Positions 53,992 to 63,741 are shown, numbered from the stretch's first letter. The stretch: DNA of 64,000 nt from an uncultured Lachnobacterium sp. (GCA_900546625.1 URDU01000001.1:124001-188000); one strand, 5' to 3'. Translations and numbers: made by a program. The notes: generated from the sequence alone by a model not told the origin.

Positions 53992-54870
53992 TTACTCAAT
54001 ATTTTGAATCTGCTCCCTGACCTTTTCTATATCAGTCTTAAGGCTGATGCCTGTGTCAGAGATCTTAAGATCATTGGACTTTGAAAGGATGGTGTTCGCC
54101 TCACGGTTCATCTCCTGTGCCAGGAAATCGAGCTTTCTTCCCACGCTGCCACCGGCATTAAGTGAATCCTTCACGGAAAGGATATGGCTTTTGAGTCTGA
54201 CCGTCTCCTCATCCACACAGATCTTGTCTGCAAATATAGTGACCTCCTGGGCTATTCTTGAGTCATCCAGCTGATTGTCTGCAAGAAGCTCTCTTAGCTT
54301 TTCCTCAAGACGCGCACGGTATTCTGCAATTATCTGTGGCGAACGCTCCTCAATGAAATCAACATATGATACCATATTATCGAGCTTTTCGCAAAGGTCT
54401 TTTTTAAGATTTTCTCCCTCGCGCACACGGCTTTCGACAAATGGCTCAAACGCACCGCGAAGAGCCTTCTCAAGACTGCTCCACAGCTCATCCTCGTCTA
54501 CAGGCTGCTCCTCCATCACAAATACCTCCGGATATCTTGACAGTGTGCTTACCCTTATATCATTCTCCAGTCCGAATTCCTCTGACATCTGATTCAAATA
54601 CTTCAGATATTCTCCCGCAAGTGTCTTATTGTACTGCAAAGAGAAATTATTCTCCGTAAAATCCTCATATGTGATATAAATATCGACCTTGCCACGCTCT
54701 ATGTACTCCTTGAGCAGTGTCCTTATCGCGCTCTCGAAGAAATTGAGCTTTTTAGGCATCTTGATATTTACATCCAGATATCTGTGATTTACAGATTTTA
54801 CCTCGACTGTAATCTTACGGCTTGCATCTGCGTACTCGTATCTGCCAAAGCCGGTCATACTTTTAATCAT
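53992..54870 (-). CDS. yicC: YicC family endoribonuclease-like protein
   Basis: A 292-residue protein starting MIKSMTGFGRYEYADASRKI, with VEVKSVNHRYLDVNIKMPKKLNFFE and the C-terminal QEMNREANTILSKSNDLKIS motif, as in the YicC/YloC RNase family. The frame is open far upstream, but only the ATG at 54870 has a ribosome site (AGGAAAA) and family-like N terminus. Leads the yicC-gmk-rpoZ run. Confidence 0.92.
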   Translation of the reverse strand: MIKSMTGFGRYEYADASRKITVEVKSVNHRYLDVNIKMPKKLNFFESAIRTLLKEYIERGKVDIYITYEDFTENNFSLQYNKTLAGEYLKYLNQMSEEFGLENDIRVSTLSRYPEVFVMEEQPVDEDELWSSLEKALRGAFEPFVESRVREGENLKKDLCEKLDNMVSYVDFIEERSPQIIAEYRARLEEKLRELLADNQLDDSRIAQEVTIFADKICVDEETVRLKSHILSVKDSLNAGGSVGRKLDFLAQEMNREANTILSKSNDLKISDTGISLKTDIEKVREQIQNIE

Positions 54871-55027
54871 AATTTTTCCTTTCGCATATGCATAGATGAG
54901 TTTATTATATAACTCCTTGAGATTTTCGTCAAATATATTATAATATAAATATTCATATGTACAATAGCTTTTAATAGCTTTTGTTTTTGAAGATTTAGAA
55001 TATTTACCGGAAATAAGGAGGACCATC

Positions 55028-56770
55028 ATGGCTTTAGATGGAATAGTCATTTCAAATATAGTTGCTGAGCTAAACAGCACGATACTAAACTCAAAAATCA
55101 GTAAAATCGCAGAACCTGAGGCTGATGAGCTGCTTCTTACCCTGAAGGGCTCAAACGGTTCGTTCAGGCTTTCGATGTCTGCAAGCGCTTCGCTTCCATT
55201 CATCTACCTGACACCCACAAATAAGGTAAGCCCTCTCACCGCTCCTACATTTTGCATGGTTTTAAGAAAGCATATAGCAAACGGACGTATCACAAAAATT
55301 TACCAGCCTGGCATGGAGCGTATCATAAACTTTGAAATCGAACACTTAAACGAGATGGGCGATTTATGCCACAAGGTGCTTATTATAGAGCTGATGGGCA
55401 AATATTCAAACATCATCTTTACCGATTCCGATGGTACGATAATAGACAGCGCCAAGCGTATTCCCGCATCCGTAAGCTCGGTGCGTGAGGTGCTTCCGGG
55501 CAGAGCCTACACCATTCCCGCTACACAGGAGGATAAATATAATCCTCTGACTGTAGATTCGAAGCAGTTTGTGGATATTATATCTGCAAAGCCGCTTAGT
55601 ATTTCAAAGGCTATCTACTCATCCTTTTCCGGCATCAGCCCCCTTGTGGCAAATGAGCTGGCTCACAGGGCAGGCCTTGACGCCGATGCCCCTGTAGCAG
55701 CCTACTCACACGATGAGCTTTTGCACCTGGGAAGTAACTTCACATGGATGATGGATGACATAAAAAATAATCGTTTTACTCCTAATATCGTGCGCGATGG
55801 AAATGAGCCAAAGGAATTTGCTTCAATAGAGCTGACCCAGTATGGCGATTTATCGGTCACAAAATATGACTCTATATCAGAGGTTTTAGAGCTTTACTAC
55901 TCTGAGAGAAACACCTACACCCGTATACGCCAGAAGTCAGCCGACCTGAGAAAACACGTAAATACACTTTTGGAGCGAAACCAGAAAAAATACTCCCTGC
56001 AGATGAAACAGCTTAAGGACTCCGAAAAACGTGAAAAGTATAAGGTATACGGCGAGCTTATCAACGCATTCGGCTACGGACTTACGCCGGATGATAAATT
56101 TCTTGAGGCTGCAAACTATTATGATGACAACAAAATCATCAAAATCCCTATCGACAACACAAAAACACCTGCCGAAAACGCTCAGAAATACTTTGATAAA
56201 TACGGAAAGATGAAGCGTACCGCCGAAGCATTGAACGAGCTGATTATTGAGACAAAGGGGCAGATAGACCACCTGGAGTCCATTCAGAATTCGCTGGATA
56301 TAGCTTTAAACGCTGACGATCTCGTCCAGATAAAGGATGAGCTGATAGAATACGGTTTTATCAAAAAGGGAAAGAGTGCAAAGAAACAGAAGGTAAAGTG
56401 CAAACCCTTCCACTATGTCTCATCCGACGGCTTTGATATGTACGTCGGCAAAAACAACTACCAGAATGACGAGCTCACCTTCAAGCTTGCAACAGGAAAC
56501 GACTGGTGGTTCCATGCCAAGGGCATGCCGGGCTCACATGTTATCGTTAAGGCCGAAAATAAAGAGCTGCCCGATAGAACCTTCGAGGAGGCCGGCAAGC
56601 TCGCAGGCTACTACTCAAAGGGCAAAAATGCCGACAAGGTCGAGATTGACTACCTGCAAAAGAAAAATGTCAAAAAGCCAAACGGGGCCGCAGCCGGCTT
56701 TGTCGTGTATTACACAAACTATTCTCTAACGATTCATCCGGATATATCCGATATCAGGCAGATTGAGTAG
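55028..56770 (+). CDS. rqcH: Ribosome quality control factor RqcH (NFACT family)
   Basis: A 580-residue Rqc2/NEMF homologue that adds Ala tails to peptides on stalled 50S subunits. The NFACT-N domain (MALDGIVISNIVAELNSTIL...) covers ~1-200. A coiled coil (TRIRQKSADLRKHVNTLLERNQKKY to ~430) and the NFACT-R domain (residues ~450-560: GFDMYVGKNNYQNDELTFKLATGNDWWFHAKGMPGSHVIV) are all present. The conserved DR pair of other RqcH appears here as ER (MERIINFEIE). It diverges from yicC; AAGGAGG site. Confidence 0.93.
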   Translation: MALDGIVISNIVAELNSTILNSKISKIAEPEADELLLTLKGSNGSFRLSMSASASLPFIYLTPTNKVSPLTAPTFCMVLRKHIANGRITKIYQPGMERIINFEIEHLNEMGDLCHKVLIIELMGKYSNIIFTDSDGTIIDSAKRIPASVSSVREVLPGRAYTIPATQEDKYNPLTVDSKQFVDIISAKPLSISKAIYSSFSGISPLVANELAHRAGLDADAPVAAYSHDELLHLGSNFTWMMDDIKNNRFTPNIVRDGNEPKEFASIELTQYGDLSVTKYDSISEVLELYYSERNTYTRIRQKSADLRKHVNTLLERNQKKYSLQMKQLKDSEKREKYKVYGELINAFGYGLTPDDKFLEAANYYDDNKIIKIPIDNTKTPAENAQKYFDKYGKMKRTAEALNELIIETKGQIDHLESIQNSLDIALNADDLVQIKDELIEYGFIKKGKSAKKQKVKCKPFHYVSSDGFDMYVGKNNYQNDELTFKLATGNDWWFHAKGMPGSHVIVKAENKELPDRTFEEAGKLAGYYSKGKNADKVEIDYLQKKNVKKPNGAAAGFVVYYTNYSLTIHPDISDIRQIE

Positions 56771-56783
56771 GCTTATCAGAACA

Positions 56784-56836
56784 AAAAGCTGATATACGCA
56801 TGCATAATCCTGCATGCTATATCAGCTTTTATTTTT
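56784..56836. terminator. Intrinsic terminator between rqcH and recG
   Basis: AAAAGCTGATATA pairs with TATATCAGCTTTT, with an inner GCATGCA/TGCATGC, followed by ATTTTTT. Convergent genes share it. Confidence 0.9.
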
Positions 56837-56850
56837 TCCATTTAAGCTTA

Positions 56851-58917
56851 TCATAGATTCATCCGCTTCAATTGTTCTTTTGCAAATTCATCCATCTTCT
56901 TTTTCAGTATTCTGTTTTCCGGTGTACAAAGCGCCGGGTCTGCTTCAAGCACCTCATCTACCATTTCGGATGCTTCCTTTAGCACATCGCTGTCCTGATA
57001 CACATCCGCAAGAGCAAACGCAAGGTCTCCACTCTGCCTGATTCCAAAGAAATCCCCGGGTCCTCTGAGCTTTAAATCCTCGCTTGCAATATAAAAGCCA
57101 TCATTTGATTTATTCAGTATCTCCAGACGCTTTTTTGATTTCTTTGAATTTGACGAATTGATGAAAATACAATATGACTGTGCATCTCCCCTGCCCACAC
57201 GGCCTCTGAGCTGGTGAAGCTGCGCCAGTCCAAACCTGTCCGCGTTTTCTATCATCATGACGGTTGCATTGGGCACATTTACACCAACCTCCACTACAGT
57301 TGTGGACACCAGCACCTGCGACTCGTTATTTGCAAAGCGCTGCATCACCTCATCCTTCGCCTTGCTCTTCATCCTGCCGTTAAGCATATCTATCTTGATA
57401 TCCTTTGGCAGCGCCGCTTTAAGCACATTTGCATAATCTGTGACATTTTCCCCTTCCGAGTTTTCAGTTTCCTCCACAAGCGGACATATAACATACGCCT
57501 GATGGCCGGCTTTCACCTGCTCAGCAATAAAGCTGTAGGCCTTTGGCCTGAATGCAGTGCCAACCACACAGTTCTTGATGGGAAGCCTCTTTGCAGGCAC
57601 CTCATTTATGACAGAGATATCCATATCACCGTATATGATTATAGCAAGCGTACGTGGTATCGGAGTGGCACTCATCACAAGAATATGCGGCTTCTTCCCC
57701 TTATCGGAAAAGTTCTCTCTCTGCTTCACACCAAATCTGTGCTGCTCATCTGTGATAACAAGCGACAGATTGGAAAAATCCGCTTTCTCCTGTATGAGTG
57801 CATGAGTGCCTATAATAAGCGCATTTTTCTCGTTTTCAAGGCGTGCATACGCTTCTCTTTTCTGCTTTGCCGTCATAGAGCCTGTCAAAAGCACAACAGG
57901 ACTGTCAAGCCCAAACTGACTGACAAGTAAGCAAAACGTCTCATAATGCTGGTTTGCAAGCACCTCCGTCGGAGCCATTATGGCAGACTGATAGCCACAT
58001 TTTGACGCCCATGCCATAAGAAGAAAAGCAACAATCGTCTTTCCAGAGCCCACATCGCCCTGAATAAGCCTCTGCATCACATAAGGACTTTGCATATCCT
58101 GCTTTATCTCTTCTATGGTCTTCTTCTGCGCGCCTGTCAGCTCATACGAAAGCCTCTCAATCAGTCCGTCCACAAAACCATCATCCGTAAACTCAAACTC
58201 ATTTTTGTCCTTCTGCTGCTTTTTATTCTGATACCGCATGCCCATAATAAAGAGAAAAAACTCATCAAAAACAAGCCGTCTTCTTGCCTCTACAAGCGCA
58301 TCAAAGTCATCAGGAAAATGTATCTGCTTCATGGCATAGTTATACTCGCAAAAGCCGTATCTGTGCCTTATATCCGCGGGCAGGTAATCTGACAGCAGTG
58401 TATCATGTGACAGAGTATCCTTTATTGTCTTCACCATCAGATTGTTTGTCACACCGCTTGTCACGGAATACACAGGCTGGAGCGTATCGCGTATAGCCTC
58501 GTACTTTTGCACCTCATACACCACAGGCTGCTCCATCACATATCTGCCGCCCTTTGGCTTAATATGTCCATAAAATATAAGATGCCTTCCCTGCACAAGC
58601 TGTGCCTTAAGGTATGGCATGCGGTACCATACAAGCTGTATCATATGCCCGGGCGAGCCGATATCCTGCAATGTAATCTGCATTCTCGCTGTATTTTTCA
58701 CTACAGGCGCCTTTTTAATCACAGCATGGATGGCATAGGTGCTGCTTTCGTTTACATTATTCAGTTCATCAATATCCGTTATTTCCGGAAACTTTACATA
58801 ATCCCGGGGAAAATGAAGGAGTATATCACCAACGGTGTATACTCCCATTTTAGCAAATGCTTTTTGTGTTTTTTCCCCGATACCCTTAACTGCGGTAATC
58901 GGTGAAGCTATATCCAT
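56851..58917 (-). CDS. recG: ATP-dependent DNA helicase RecG
   Basis: A 688-residue SF2 helicase that remodels stalled forks. An N-terminal wedge/OB domain (residues ~1-200) is followed by motif I GDVGSGKT, DEQHRFG (DExH-type), SATPIPRT, and QLRGRVGRG (motif VI). Full length. Upstream is the DAK2-domain gene. Confidence 0.96.
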   Translation of the reverse strand: MDIASPITAVKGIGEKTQKAFAKMGVYTVGDILLHFPRDYVKFPEITDIDELNNVNESSTYAIHAVIKKAPVVKNTARMQITLQDIGSPGHMIQLVWYRMPYLKAQLVQGRHLIFYGHIKPKGGRYVMEQPVVYEVQKYEAIRDTLQPVYSVTSGVTNNLMVKTIKDTLSHDTLLSDYLPADIRHRYGFCEYNYAMKQIHFPDDFDALVEARRRLVFDEFFLFIMGMRYQNKKQQKDKNEFEFTDDGFVDGLIERLSYELTGAQKKTIEEIKQDMQSPYVMQRLIQGDVGSGKTIVAFLLMAWASKCGYQSAIMAPTEVLANQHYETFCLLVSQFGLDSPVVLLTGSMTAKQKREAYARLENEKNALIIGTHALIQEKADFSNLSLVITDEQHRFGVKQRENFSDKGKKPHILVMSATPIPRTLAIIIYGDMDISVINEVPAKRLPIKNCVVGTAFRPKAYSFIAEQVKAGHQAYVICPLVEETENSEGENVTDYANVLKAALPKDIKIDMLNGRMKSKAKDEVMQRFANNESQVLVSTTVVEVGVNVPNATVMMIENADRFGLAQLHQLRGRVGRGDAQSYCIFINSSNSKKSKKRLEILNKSNDGFYIASEDLKLRGPGDFFGIRQSGDLAFALADVYQDSDVLKEASEMVDEVLEADPALCTPENRILKKKMDEFAKEQLKRMNL

Positions 58918-58961
58918 ATTTGCTCCTAAATAAATGTCATTTAACTTTAAATAAAAAGGCT

Positions 58962-60659
58962 TTACTCTACAGAAATAACATAATAGTAGATCGGCTGTCC
59001 GCCATCGTTGACCTCAACCTCTACATCAGGATATTTCTCTTCGATTGCTGTTGCAAGCTCATTAGCTGAGTCCTCATCGGAATCACTTCCGAAATAGATG
59101 CTGACAATTGCAGAATCCTCATCCACCATGGCATCTACCATCTCAAGTGTGGTAGCCCTTAAATCTGTTCCAACAGAAAGGATGCTCTTGTCTCCGATTC
59201 CCATGAAGTCGTTCTGCTTGATAGTCTTTCCGTCAATCTCAGTATCACGGACTGCATATGTCACCTGTCCAGTCTTGACATTTTCTATCTCAGCCATCAT
59301 CTGCTCTTTATTCTCCTCGGCACTGTGGTCAGGGATATAATTTACAAGAGCTGTGATACCCTGTGGTATGGTCTTTGTAGGGATAACAATAATCTGCTTA
59401 TCCTCAACAAGGTCTACTGCCTGGTTTGCAGCCATGATGATGTTCTTATTGTTTGGCAGGATAAATACTGTCTTTGCATTTACATGCTCGATAGCATTGA
59501 GCATATCCTCCGTGCTAGGGTTCATGGTCTGACCACCCTCTATGAGATAGTCCACTCCAAGGCCTCTAAACACCTCATTCATACCCTCTCCGATTGAAAC
59601 AGATACAAAGCCCATTTCCTTTGCAGGCATGTTATTTGTCTTTTCTTCAGCCTGAGCAGCTTCATAAGCCTCTTCCTCAGCCTTCTGCTGTGCTGCAAGC
59701 TTCTGTGAATCCTTTATAAGCTTTTCCTGATGCTCCTCACGCATATTGTCGATCTTTATCTTGCTGAGTGAGCCGAAGGTAAGTGCCTTCTGCAGTGCAA
59801 GTCCAGGGTCGTTTGTATGTACGTGAGTCTTTACGATCTCATCGTCAGCTACAACGACTATAGAGTCACCGATTGACTCGAGGAATGCCTTGTATGCGTG
59901 CTCCTCATTGTCTGACATTGGCGCATTGAGCACAATAATAAACTCTGTGCAGTAACCAAACTTAATCTCTGCTTCGGTCTCAGCCGAAATCTTTGCAGGG
60001 GCCGCTCCTGTTGGTGCGCCCTCTATTGTATAGTCAATCTCCTTGCCGATAAGGGCATCATATGCTCCCTTTAATACCTGAACAAGTCCCTGTCCGCCCG
60101 AATCCACAACGCCTGCCTGCTTTAATACAGGAAGCATCTCCGGTGTCTGGTCAAGTACATACTCAGCCTGCTTAATAACCTCTTCGACAAATGTGACAAC
60201 ATCCTCTGTATCGTCTGACAGCTCAAGAGCCTTTTCTGCTGCGCCCTTTGCCACTGTAAGGATAGTTCCCTCCTTTGGCTTCATAACTGCCTTGTAAGCT
60301 GTCTCAACTGCCTTCTGGCATGCCTCGCAAAGAATAGTGACATCTATCTCATCGTATTCCTTTATAACCTTGCAGAAGCCTCTGAAAAGCTGTGATAAGA
60401 TAACACCCGAGTTTCCTCTGGCACCTCTTAAAGAGCCTGATGAAATAGCCTTTGCAAGCTCTGCCATGGTAGGATCTGTAAGCGAGCTGACCTCCTTGGC
60501 CGCAGACATGATTGTCATTGTCATATTTGTTCCGGTATCACCATCCGGTACCGGGAATACATTCAGCTCATTTATCCAGTCCTTTTTTGAATCAAGATTC
60601 TTGGCTCCCGCAAGAAACATCCTTGCAAGGAGCTTTGAATTAATGCTTGTGATCTCCAC
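58962..60659 (-). CDS. YloV/FakA-like DAK2 domain kinase
   Basis: A 565-residue protein of the fatty-acid-kinase A / YloV family. The N-terminal DAK2 (DhaL) domain has NVFPVPDGDTGTNMTMTI with the metal-binding Asp triad (residues ~32-40) and GARGNSGVILSQLFRGF. The middle and C-terminal parts (FGYCTEFIIVL; GMNEVFRGLGVDYLIEGGQTMNPS) complete FakA. It would phosphorylate fatty acids carried by FakB proteins. The start is GTG at 60659 with AAGGAGG. It follows the Asp23 gene, the standard pairing. Confidence 0.9.
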   Translation of the reverse strand: MEITSINSKLLARMFLAGAKNLDSKKDWINELNVFPVPDGDTGTNMTMTIMSAAKEVSSLTDPTMAELAKAISSGSLRGARGNSGVILSQLFRGFCKVIKEYDEIDVTILCEACQKAVETAYKAVMKPKEGTILTVAKGAAEKALELSDDTEDVVTFVEEVIKQAEYVLDQTPEMLPVLKQAGVVDSGGQGLVQVLKGAYDALIGKEIDYTIEGAPTGAAPAKISAETEAEIKFGYCTEFIIVLNAPMSDNEEHAYKAFLESIGDSIVVVADDEIVKTHVHTNDPGLALQKALTFGSLSKIKIDNMREEHQEKLIKDSQKLAAQQKAEEEAYEAAQAEEKTNNMPAKEMGFVSVSIGEGMNEVFRGLGVDYLIEGGQTMNPSTEDMLNAIEHVNAKTVFILPNNKNIIMAANQAVDLVEDKQIIVIPTKTIPQGITALVNYIPDHSAEENKEQMMAEIENVKTGQVTYAVRDTEIDGKTIKQNDFMGIGDKSILSVGTDLRATTLEMVDAMVDEDSAIVSIYFGSDSDEDSANELATAIEEKYPDVEVEVNDGGQPIYYYVISVE

Positions 60660-60674
60660 TTTTTGTAGTCCTCC

Positions 60675-61034
60675 TTAATCAATTACCCTTACGCCCTCAA
60701 CGTAAATATTGATTTTTGCAATTTTCATTCCTGTAAATGACTCAACCTTGTACTTAACCGTCTCGATAAGATTGTCCGAAACAGTGCCGATTGAAATACC
60801 ATACGCTACTATTACATGAAAATCAATGGTAATTTCGTTGTTCTCATCTACCTTTACATTTATTCCATGGTTCAGGTAATCTCTCTTTAAAAGCTTTACA
60901 AGTCCATCCTTCATGTTGACCGCTGCCATGCCTACTATTCCAAAGCACTCTACAGCTACAGAGCCTGCATAGGTTGCAATAACATCTGTATCAATTAAAA
61001 TTTGTCCATATTGGGTATCCATCTGTCCCTTCAT
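60675..61034 (-). CDS. Asp23/Gls24 family protein (YloU-like)
   Basis: A 119-residue envelope-stress family protein: GQILIDTDVIATYAGSVAVECFGIVGMA, then VDENNEITIDFHVIVAYGISIGTVSDNLIETVKYKVESFTGM, the Asp23 pattern. I chose the ATG at 61034, eight bases after GGAGGT. It is operonic with the DAK2 gene as yloU-yloV. Confidence 0.9.
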   Translation of the reverse strand: MKGQMDTQYGQILIDTDVIATYAGSVAVECFGIVGMAAVNMKDGLVKLLKRDYLNHGINVKVDENNEITIDFHVIVAYGISIGTVSDNLIETVKYKVESFTGMKIAKINIYVEGVRVID

Positions 61035-61072
61035 AATATATACCTCCATCATATTGTGACGTAGCTAATGTT

Positions 61073-61100
61073 ATTATACCTTTTTTTTCACAAAAAGCAA
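61073..61100 (-). promoter_or_regulatory. Promoter of the Asp23-DAK2 operon
   Basis: On the minus strand TTGCTT (61095-61100), 16 bases, perfect TATAAT (61073-61078). Confidence 0.65.
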
Positions 61101-61119
61101 ATATTTTTATATTTTATCC

Positions 61120-61148
61120 TTGCATTCTTTATTTTAATCTGATAGAAT
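61120..61148 (+). promoter_or_regulatory. rpmB promoter
   Basis: TTGCAT (61120-61125), 17 bases, TAGAAT (61143-61148). Divergent from the Asp23 promoter. Confidence 0.65.
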
Positions 61149-61208
61149 ACATTTGTTGTGAGCTTAAGAGTATGGTAAGCTTAGTGAAATGCAAGGAGGT
61201 GCAATATC

Positions 61209-61394
61209 ATGGCAAAATGTGCAATTTGTGAAAAAGGTGTTCATTATGGAAATAATGTCAGCCATTCTCATAGAAGATCAAATCATGTTTGGAAGTCAAA
61301 CATTAAGAAGGTTTCTTGCAAGGTCAATGGAGTTCCACAGAAGTTATATGTATGTACTTCATGTTTAAGATCTGGCAAAGTTGAGAGAGCTTAG
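61209..61394 (+). CDS. rpmB: Ribosomal protein bL28, zinc-binding form
   Basis: A 61-residue large-subunit protein. MAKCAICEKGVHYGNNVSHSHRRS, with CxxC at residues 4-7 and a second CTSC near 51, is the zinc (C+) paralogue. VWKSNIKKV and VCTSCLRSGKVERA complete it. AAGGAGG site, own promoter and terminator. Confidence 0.97.
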   Translation: MAKCAICEKGVHYGNNVSHSHRRSNHVWKSNIKKVSCKVNGVPQKLYVCTSCLRSGKVERA

Positions 61395-61421
61395 TCTTTA
61401 TTTTTGAATCTTTTGAATTTT

Positions 61422-61451
61422 AAAGGACATCCGTTTGGATGTCCTTTTTAT
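61422..61451 (+). terminator. Intrinsic terminator after rpmB
   Basis: AAAGGACATCC pairs with GGATGTCCTTT over a four-base loop, followed by TTTA; the mirrored A-run may also serve the convergent gerW gene. Confidence 0.88.
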
Positions 61452-61469
61452 TTGCTCTCATATATGAAA

Positions 61470-61865
61470 TTAATCCTGCTTATCGTCCTCTGCCTCGTCT
61501 GCCTTTATATCATCGAGATTAAGGTCATCATTTTTCCCCTTTGAGAAACGGCTTACAATATCCGGCACCATATCAAGTATCTTGGTCATGCCGTCCTGAT
61601 TCTTTACATTGACAAGCTTTGTCTGTCCATTCTGGATAACGAGCACTGCGCTAGGCTGAATCTTTCCGCCCATACCGCCGGCTCCGTTATTTTTCTTTTC
61701 TGCCGAAAATGCTCCTGCTGCCACTCCAAACGACACATCCACAAGCGGAAGTATGATTGTATCCCCTATATGAATCGCATCACCGACTACTGTCTTTGTA
61801 GTGATAAAGCTGTCCATCCCCTTGAAAAGTGACTCCACTGTGTTGTTGAAACTATTATCTGCCAT
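61470..61865 (-). CDS. gerW: GerW (YtfJ) family sporulation-associated protein
   Basis: A 131-residue protein. Family marks are VETLFKGMDSF-like (VESLFKGMDSFITTKTVVGDAIHIGDTIILPLVDVSFGVAAGAF), GAGGMGGKIQPSAVLVIQNG, and a C-terminal acidic tail (DDLNLDDIKADEAEDD). In B. subtilis it acts in L-alanine spore germination; in non-spore-forming relatives its role is unclear. It is the last gene of a run behind a DUF2953 protein, its usual partner. Confidence 0.9.
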   Translation of the reverse strand: MADNSFNNTVESLFKGMDSFITTKTVVGDAIHIGDTIILPLVDVSFGVAAGAFSAEKKNNGAGGMGGKIQPSAVLVIQNGQTKLVNVKNQDGMTKILDMVPDIVSRFSKGKNDDLNLDDIKADEAEDDKQD

Positions 61866-61877
61866 AATATCTTCCTC

Positions 61878-62804
61878 CTATCTGCTTATCCTATTATATA
61901 ATCTGCGGCAGTTTTTATCAAATAAAATTCTAAGTGTTGCCGCTAAAATACTTATTACTATCACATGCCCCTTTATGTCAAAGCTGCCCTTTGCATACGG
62001 CTTTTCACTCTCGAAATCAGGTGTGATCCGCCATCTGTTTGTATAGCCGACAGGAAAGCATGCTAAAATACCTAATGAAATGCCGGTTGTATCAGGCGAG
62101 CCGGTTGAATAAACCATTGTAAGCCTAAGCCTCCTTGGACATATTCTTTTGAGAATGATAAAAAGCTCTTTTTTCAGATGTGAAAAAGCTGCTTTGTTTC
62201 TCTCATCGCTGCATTCTCTTTTAAGCTTTTCTATACCGTTTTTTATTTTATCTGACTTATCTTTAAATTGCTTTTTATGTGACTTTTTGTGTAACTTTTC
62301 GCTTCGCTTTTTATATTTTTTTTGATGATTGCGCTTTGTTTGTTGTTTTATATACTGATTATCATCATTTACTGTCCTTTGCTCGTTATGAATCTGTGCT
62401 GTGCTTTCATCTTCCGCTTTGGCATCATCATCCATTAAGTCAATATACAAAGTTTCATAATTATCAGCCCCTGAATCAGGCTTGGCGGTCTCTTCATCAT
62501 ATTCATCATCTTCATTATCAGAGTCAACTTCTTCTTTATACTCAGAGTCAGAATCATCAAACAGCTTTTTCTTCACAAAAGCAAGCCTTATATATCCGTC
62601 AGTCTCCCGTGCATACTCTATATGCAGTGCAAACAAATGAAGAAGCCACGACGCATGCACCTTTGCTCTTATGTCTGTATTGTCAAAGCTCCCGACAGCC
62701 CTGTACTTAACCGGCACAAGCAGTACGCAAAGCACCACTGCAAGTATAAGAGCAAGCACTACAAGGAGTATGATGCCTATGACCTTTAAAATCGTAAATA
62801 TCAT
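61878..62804 (-). CDS. DUF2953 domain protein
   Basis: A 308-residue protein. One N-terminal transmembrane segment (VIGIILLVVLALILAVVLCVLLVPV) is followed by an acidic linker (SDSEYKEEVDSDNEDDEYDEE), a strongly basic Lys/His-rich stretch (KRNHQKKYKKRSEKLHKKSHKKQFKDKSDK, ~residues 155-190), and the DUF2953 core (LRLTMVYSTGSPDTTGISLGIL). It typically pairs with GerW/YtfJ, as here (12 bases). Function unknown. Confidence 0.85.
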   Translation of the reverse strand: MIFTILKVIGIILLVVLALILAVVLCVLLVPVKYRAVGSFDNTDIRAKVHASWLLHLFALHIEYARETDGYIRLAFVKKKLFDDSDSEYKEEVDSDNEDDEYDEETAKPDSGADNYETLYIDLMDDDAKAEDESTAQIHNEQRTVNDDNQYIKQQTKRNHQKKYKKRSEKLHKKSHKKQFKDKSDKIKNGIEKLKRECSDERNKAAFSHLKKELFIILKRICPRRLRLTMVYSTGSPDTTGISLGILACFPVGYTNRWRITPDFESEKPYAKGSFDIKGHVIVISILAATLRILFDKNCRRLYNRISR

Positions 62805-62808
62805 GTAT

Positions 62809-63129
62809 CTAATTCCTCCGTCTGCTCTTTAAATAGCTCTTTACATCAGTTTTACCTGTATTTTCGTACGTCTCCTTAACGATATCGCAGGCCAGCAAAA
62901 GTGCCTCATCATAATTGCCCGCTACTGCGATTATGTGCAGATTCTTCTTCGGATATCCCTTTTGTAGCAATTCTCTTGTCGGAATAATATCTAAAAGGTT
63001 TTCCTCATTAGACGGAAACGTGATGATGTATGTGTGAAGCATGCCGGCATTATGCTCTATCTTCCACTTGATTTTTTTTATCTTTCCGGTAACAGACTCT
63101 CCTACAAATAAATCCTCATACCATTTCAT
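62809..63129 (-). CDS. Conserved 106-residue protein, unknown
   Basis: MKWYEDLFVGESVTGKIKKIKWKIEHN, then YIITFPSNEENLLDIIPTRELLQKGYPKKNLHIIAVAGNYDEALLLACDIVKETYENTG. Alpha/beta pattern without membrane segment. I recognise it as a small Lachnospiraceae protein of this locus but not by function. GAGG site; it is four bases before the DUF2953 gene and follows a terminator. Confidence 0.75.
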   Translation of the reverse strand: MKWYEDLFVGESVTGKIKKIKWKIEHNAGMLHTYIITFPSNEENLLDIIPTRELLQKGYPKKNLHIIAVAGNYDEALLLACDIVKETYENTGKTDVKSYLKSRRRN

Positions 63130-63140
63130 TCTAAAACCTC

Positions 63141-63167
63141 AAAAAGCAGTTTTTTAAACTGCTTTTT
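63141..63167. terminator. Bidirectional intrinsic terminator
   Basis: A 12-bp stem AAAAAGCAGTTT/AAACTGCTTTTT with a three-base loop between the NUDIX gene and the 106-residue gene. It marks the end of the NUDIX transcript. Confidence 0.85.
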
Positions 63168-63174
63168 AATAATA

Positions 63175-63627
63175 CTAATAATACTTGTGTGTCCCCCATA
63201 AGTTGCTTTTCTTTAGATCCAGATACTCATTGTAAGCCTTCTCAAGTATCTGCTTCTCATTTGCAAACTTGAGCAGATGATACGCCTCGTGATACTTGTA
63301 AAACCCTGAATCCATGAAATACTCTTCTCTTTGCGGTTTACTATAATAACTTTCGCCCATCATAAGATACCAGTGTACATCCTTTTCCACTGTATCATGC
63401 GGCACGGTAAAAGAATAGTGGCTTTTACCCACGTATTGGATTATCGTTGCACTGGCACCGGTCTCCTCTTTCACTTCACGGATTGCAGTGTCCTTGTACT
63501 CTTCGTCAGACTCCACAGTCCCCTTGGGCAGTACCCAACCCTCGTACCGGTTCCTGTAGTTCTTGTATAAGAGTAATATTTTGCCACGAAAGATTACCAC
63601 ACCGCCACAGCTCGTTGCTTCTATCAT
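63175..63627 (-). CDS. NUDIX hydrolase
   Basis: A 150-residue hydrolase of nucleoside-diphosphate derivatives. The Nudix box is visible as GTVESDEEYKDTAIREVKEETGA (Gx5Ex7REUxEExG). WVLPKGTVE precedes it. Substrate unknown. I chose the ATG at 63627, seven bases after GGAGG; the ATG two codons earlier abuts the site. Confidence 0.92.
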   Translation of the reverse strand: MIEATSCGGVVIFRGKILLLYKNYRNRYEGWVLPKGTVESDEEYKDTAIREVKEETGASATIIQYVGKSHYSFTVPHDTVEKDVHWYLMMGESYYSKPQREEYFMDSGFYKYHEAYHLLKFANEKQILEKAYNEYLDLKKSNLWGTHKYY

Positions 63628-63707
63628 TGCCATTCCTCCAAGTGTGGTTTAAACGCTATCTGTCAGTTTCACTAAAATTTGAACGATAACGCTTGTCATT
63701 ACACTTA

Positions 63708-63736
63708 AGTATAACCTACTTCTGAAAAAAGTGCAA
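63708..63736 (-). promoter_or_regulatory. NUDIX gene promoter
   Basis: On the minus strand TTGCAC (63731-63736), 17 bases, TATACT (63708-63713). Confidence 0.65.
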
Positions 63737-63741
63737 CAAGC

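Noticed and set aside
53992..55203. A longer form of YicC starting at 55203
   Set aside because: The extra 111 codons overlap rqcH on the other strand and are not YicC-like; the ATG at 54870 has the ribosome site.
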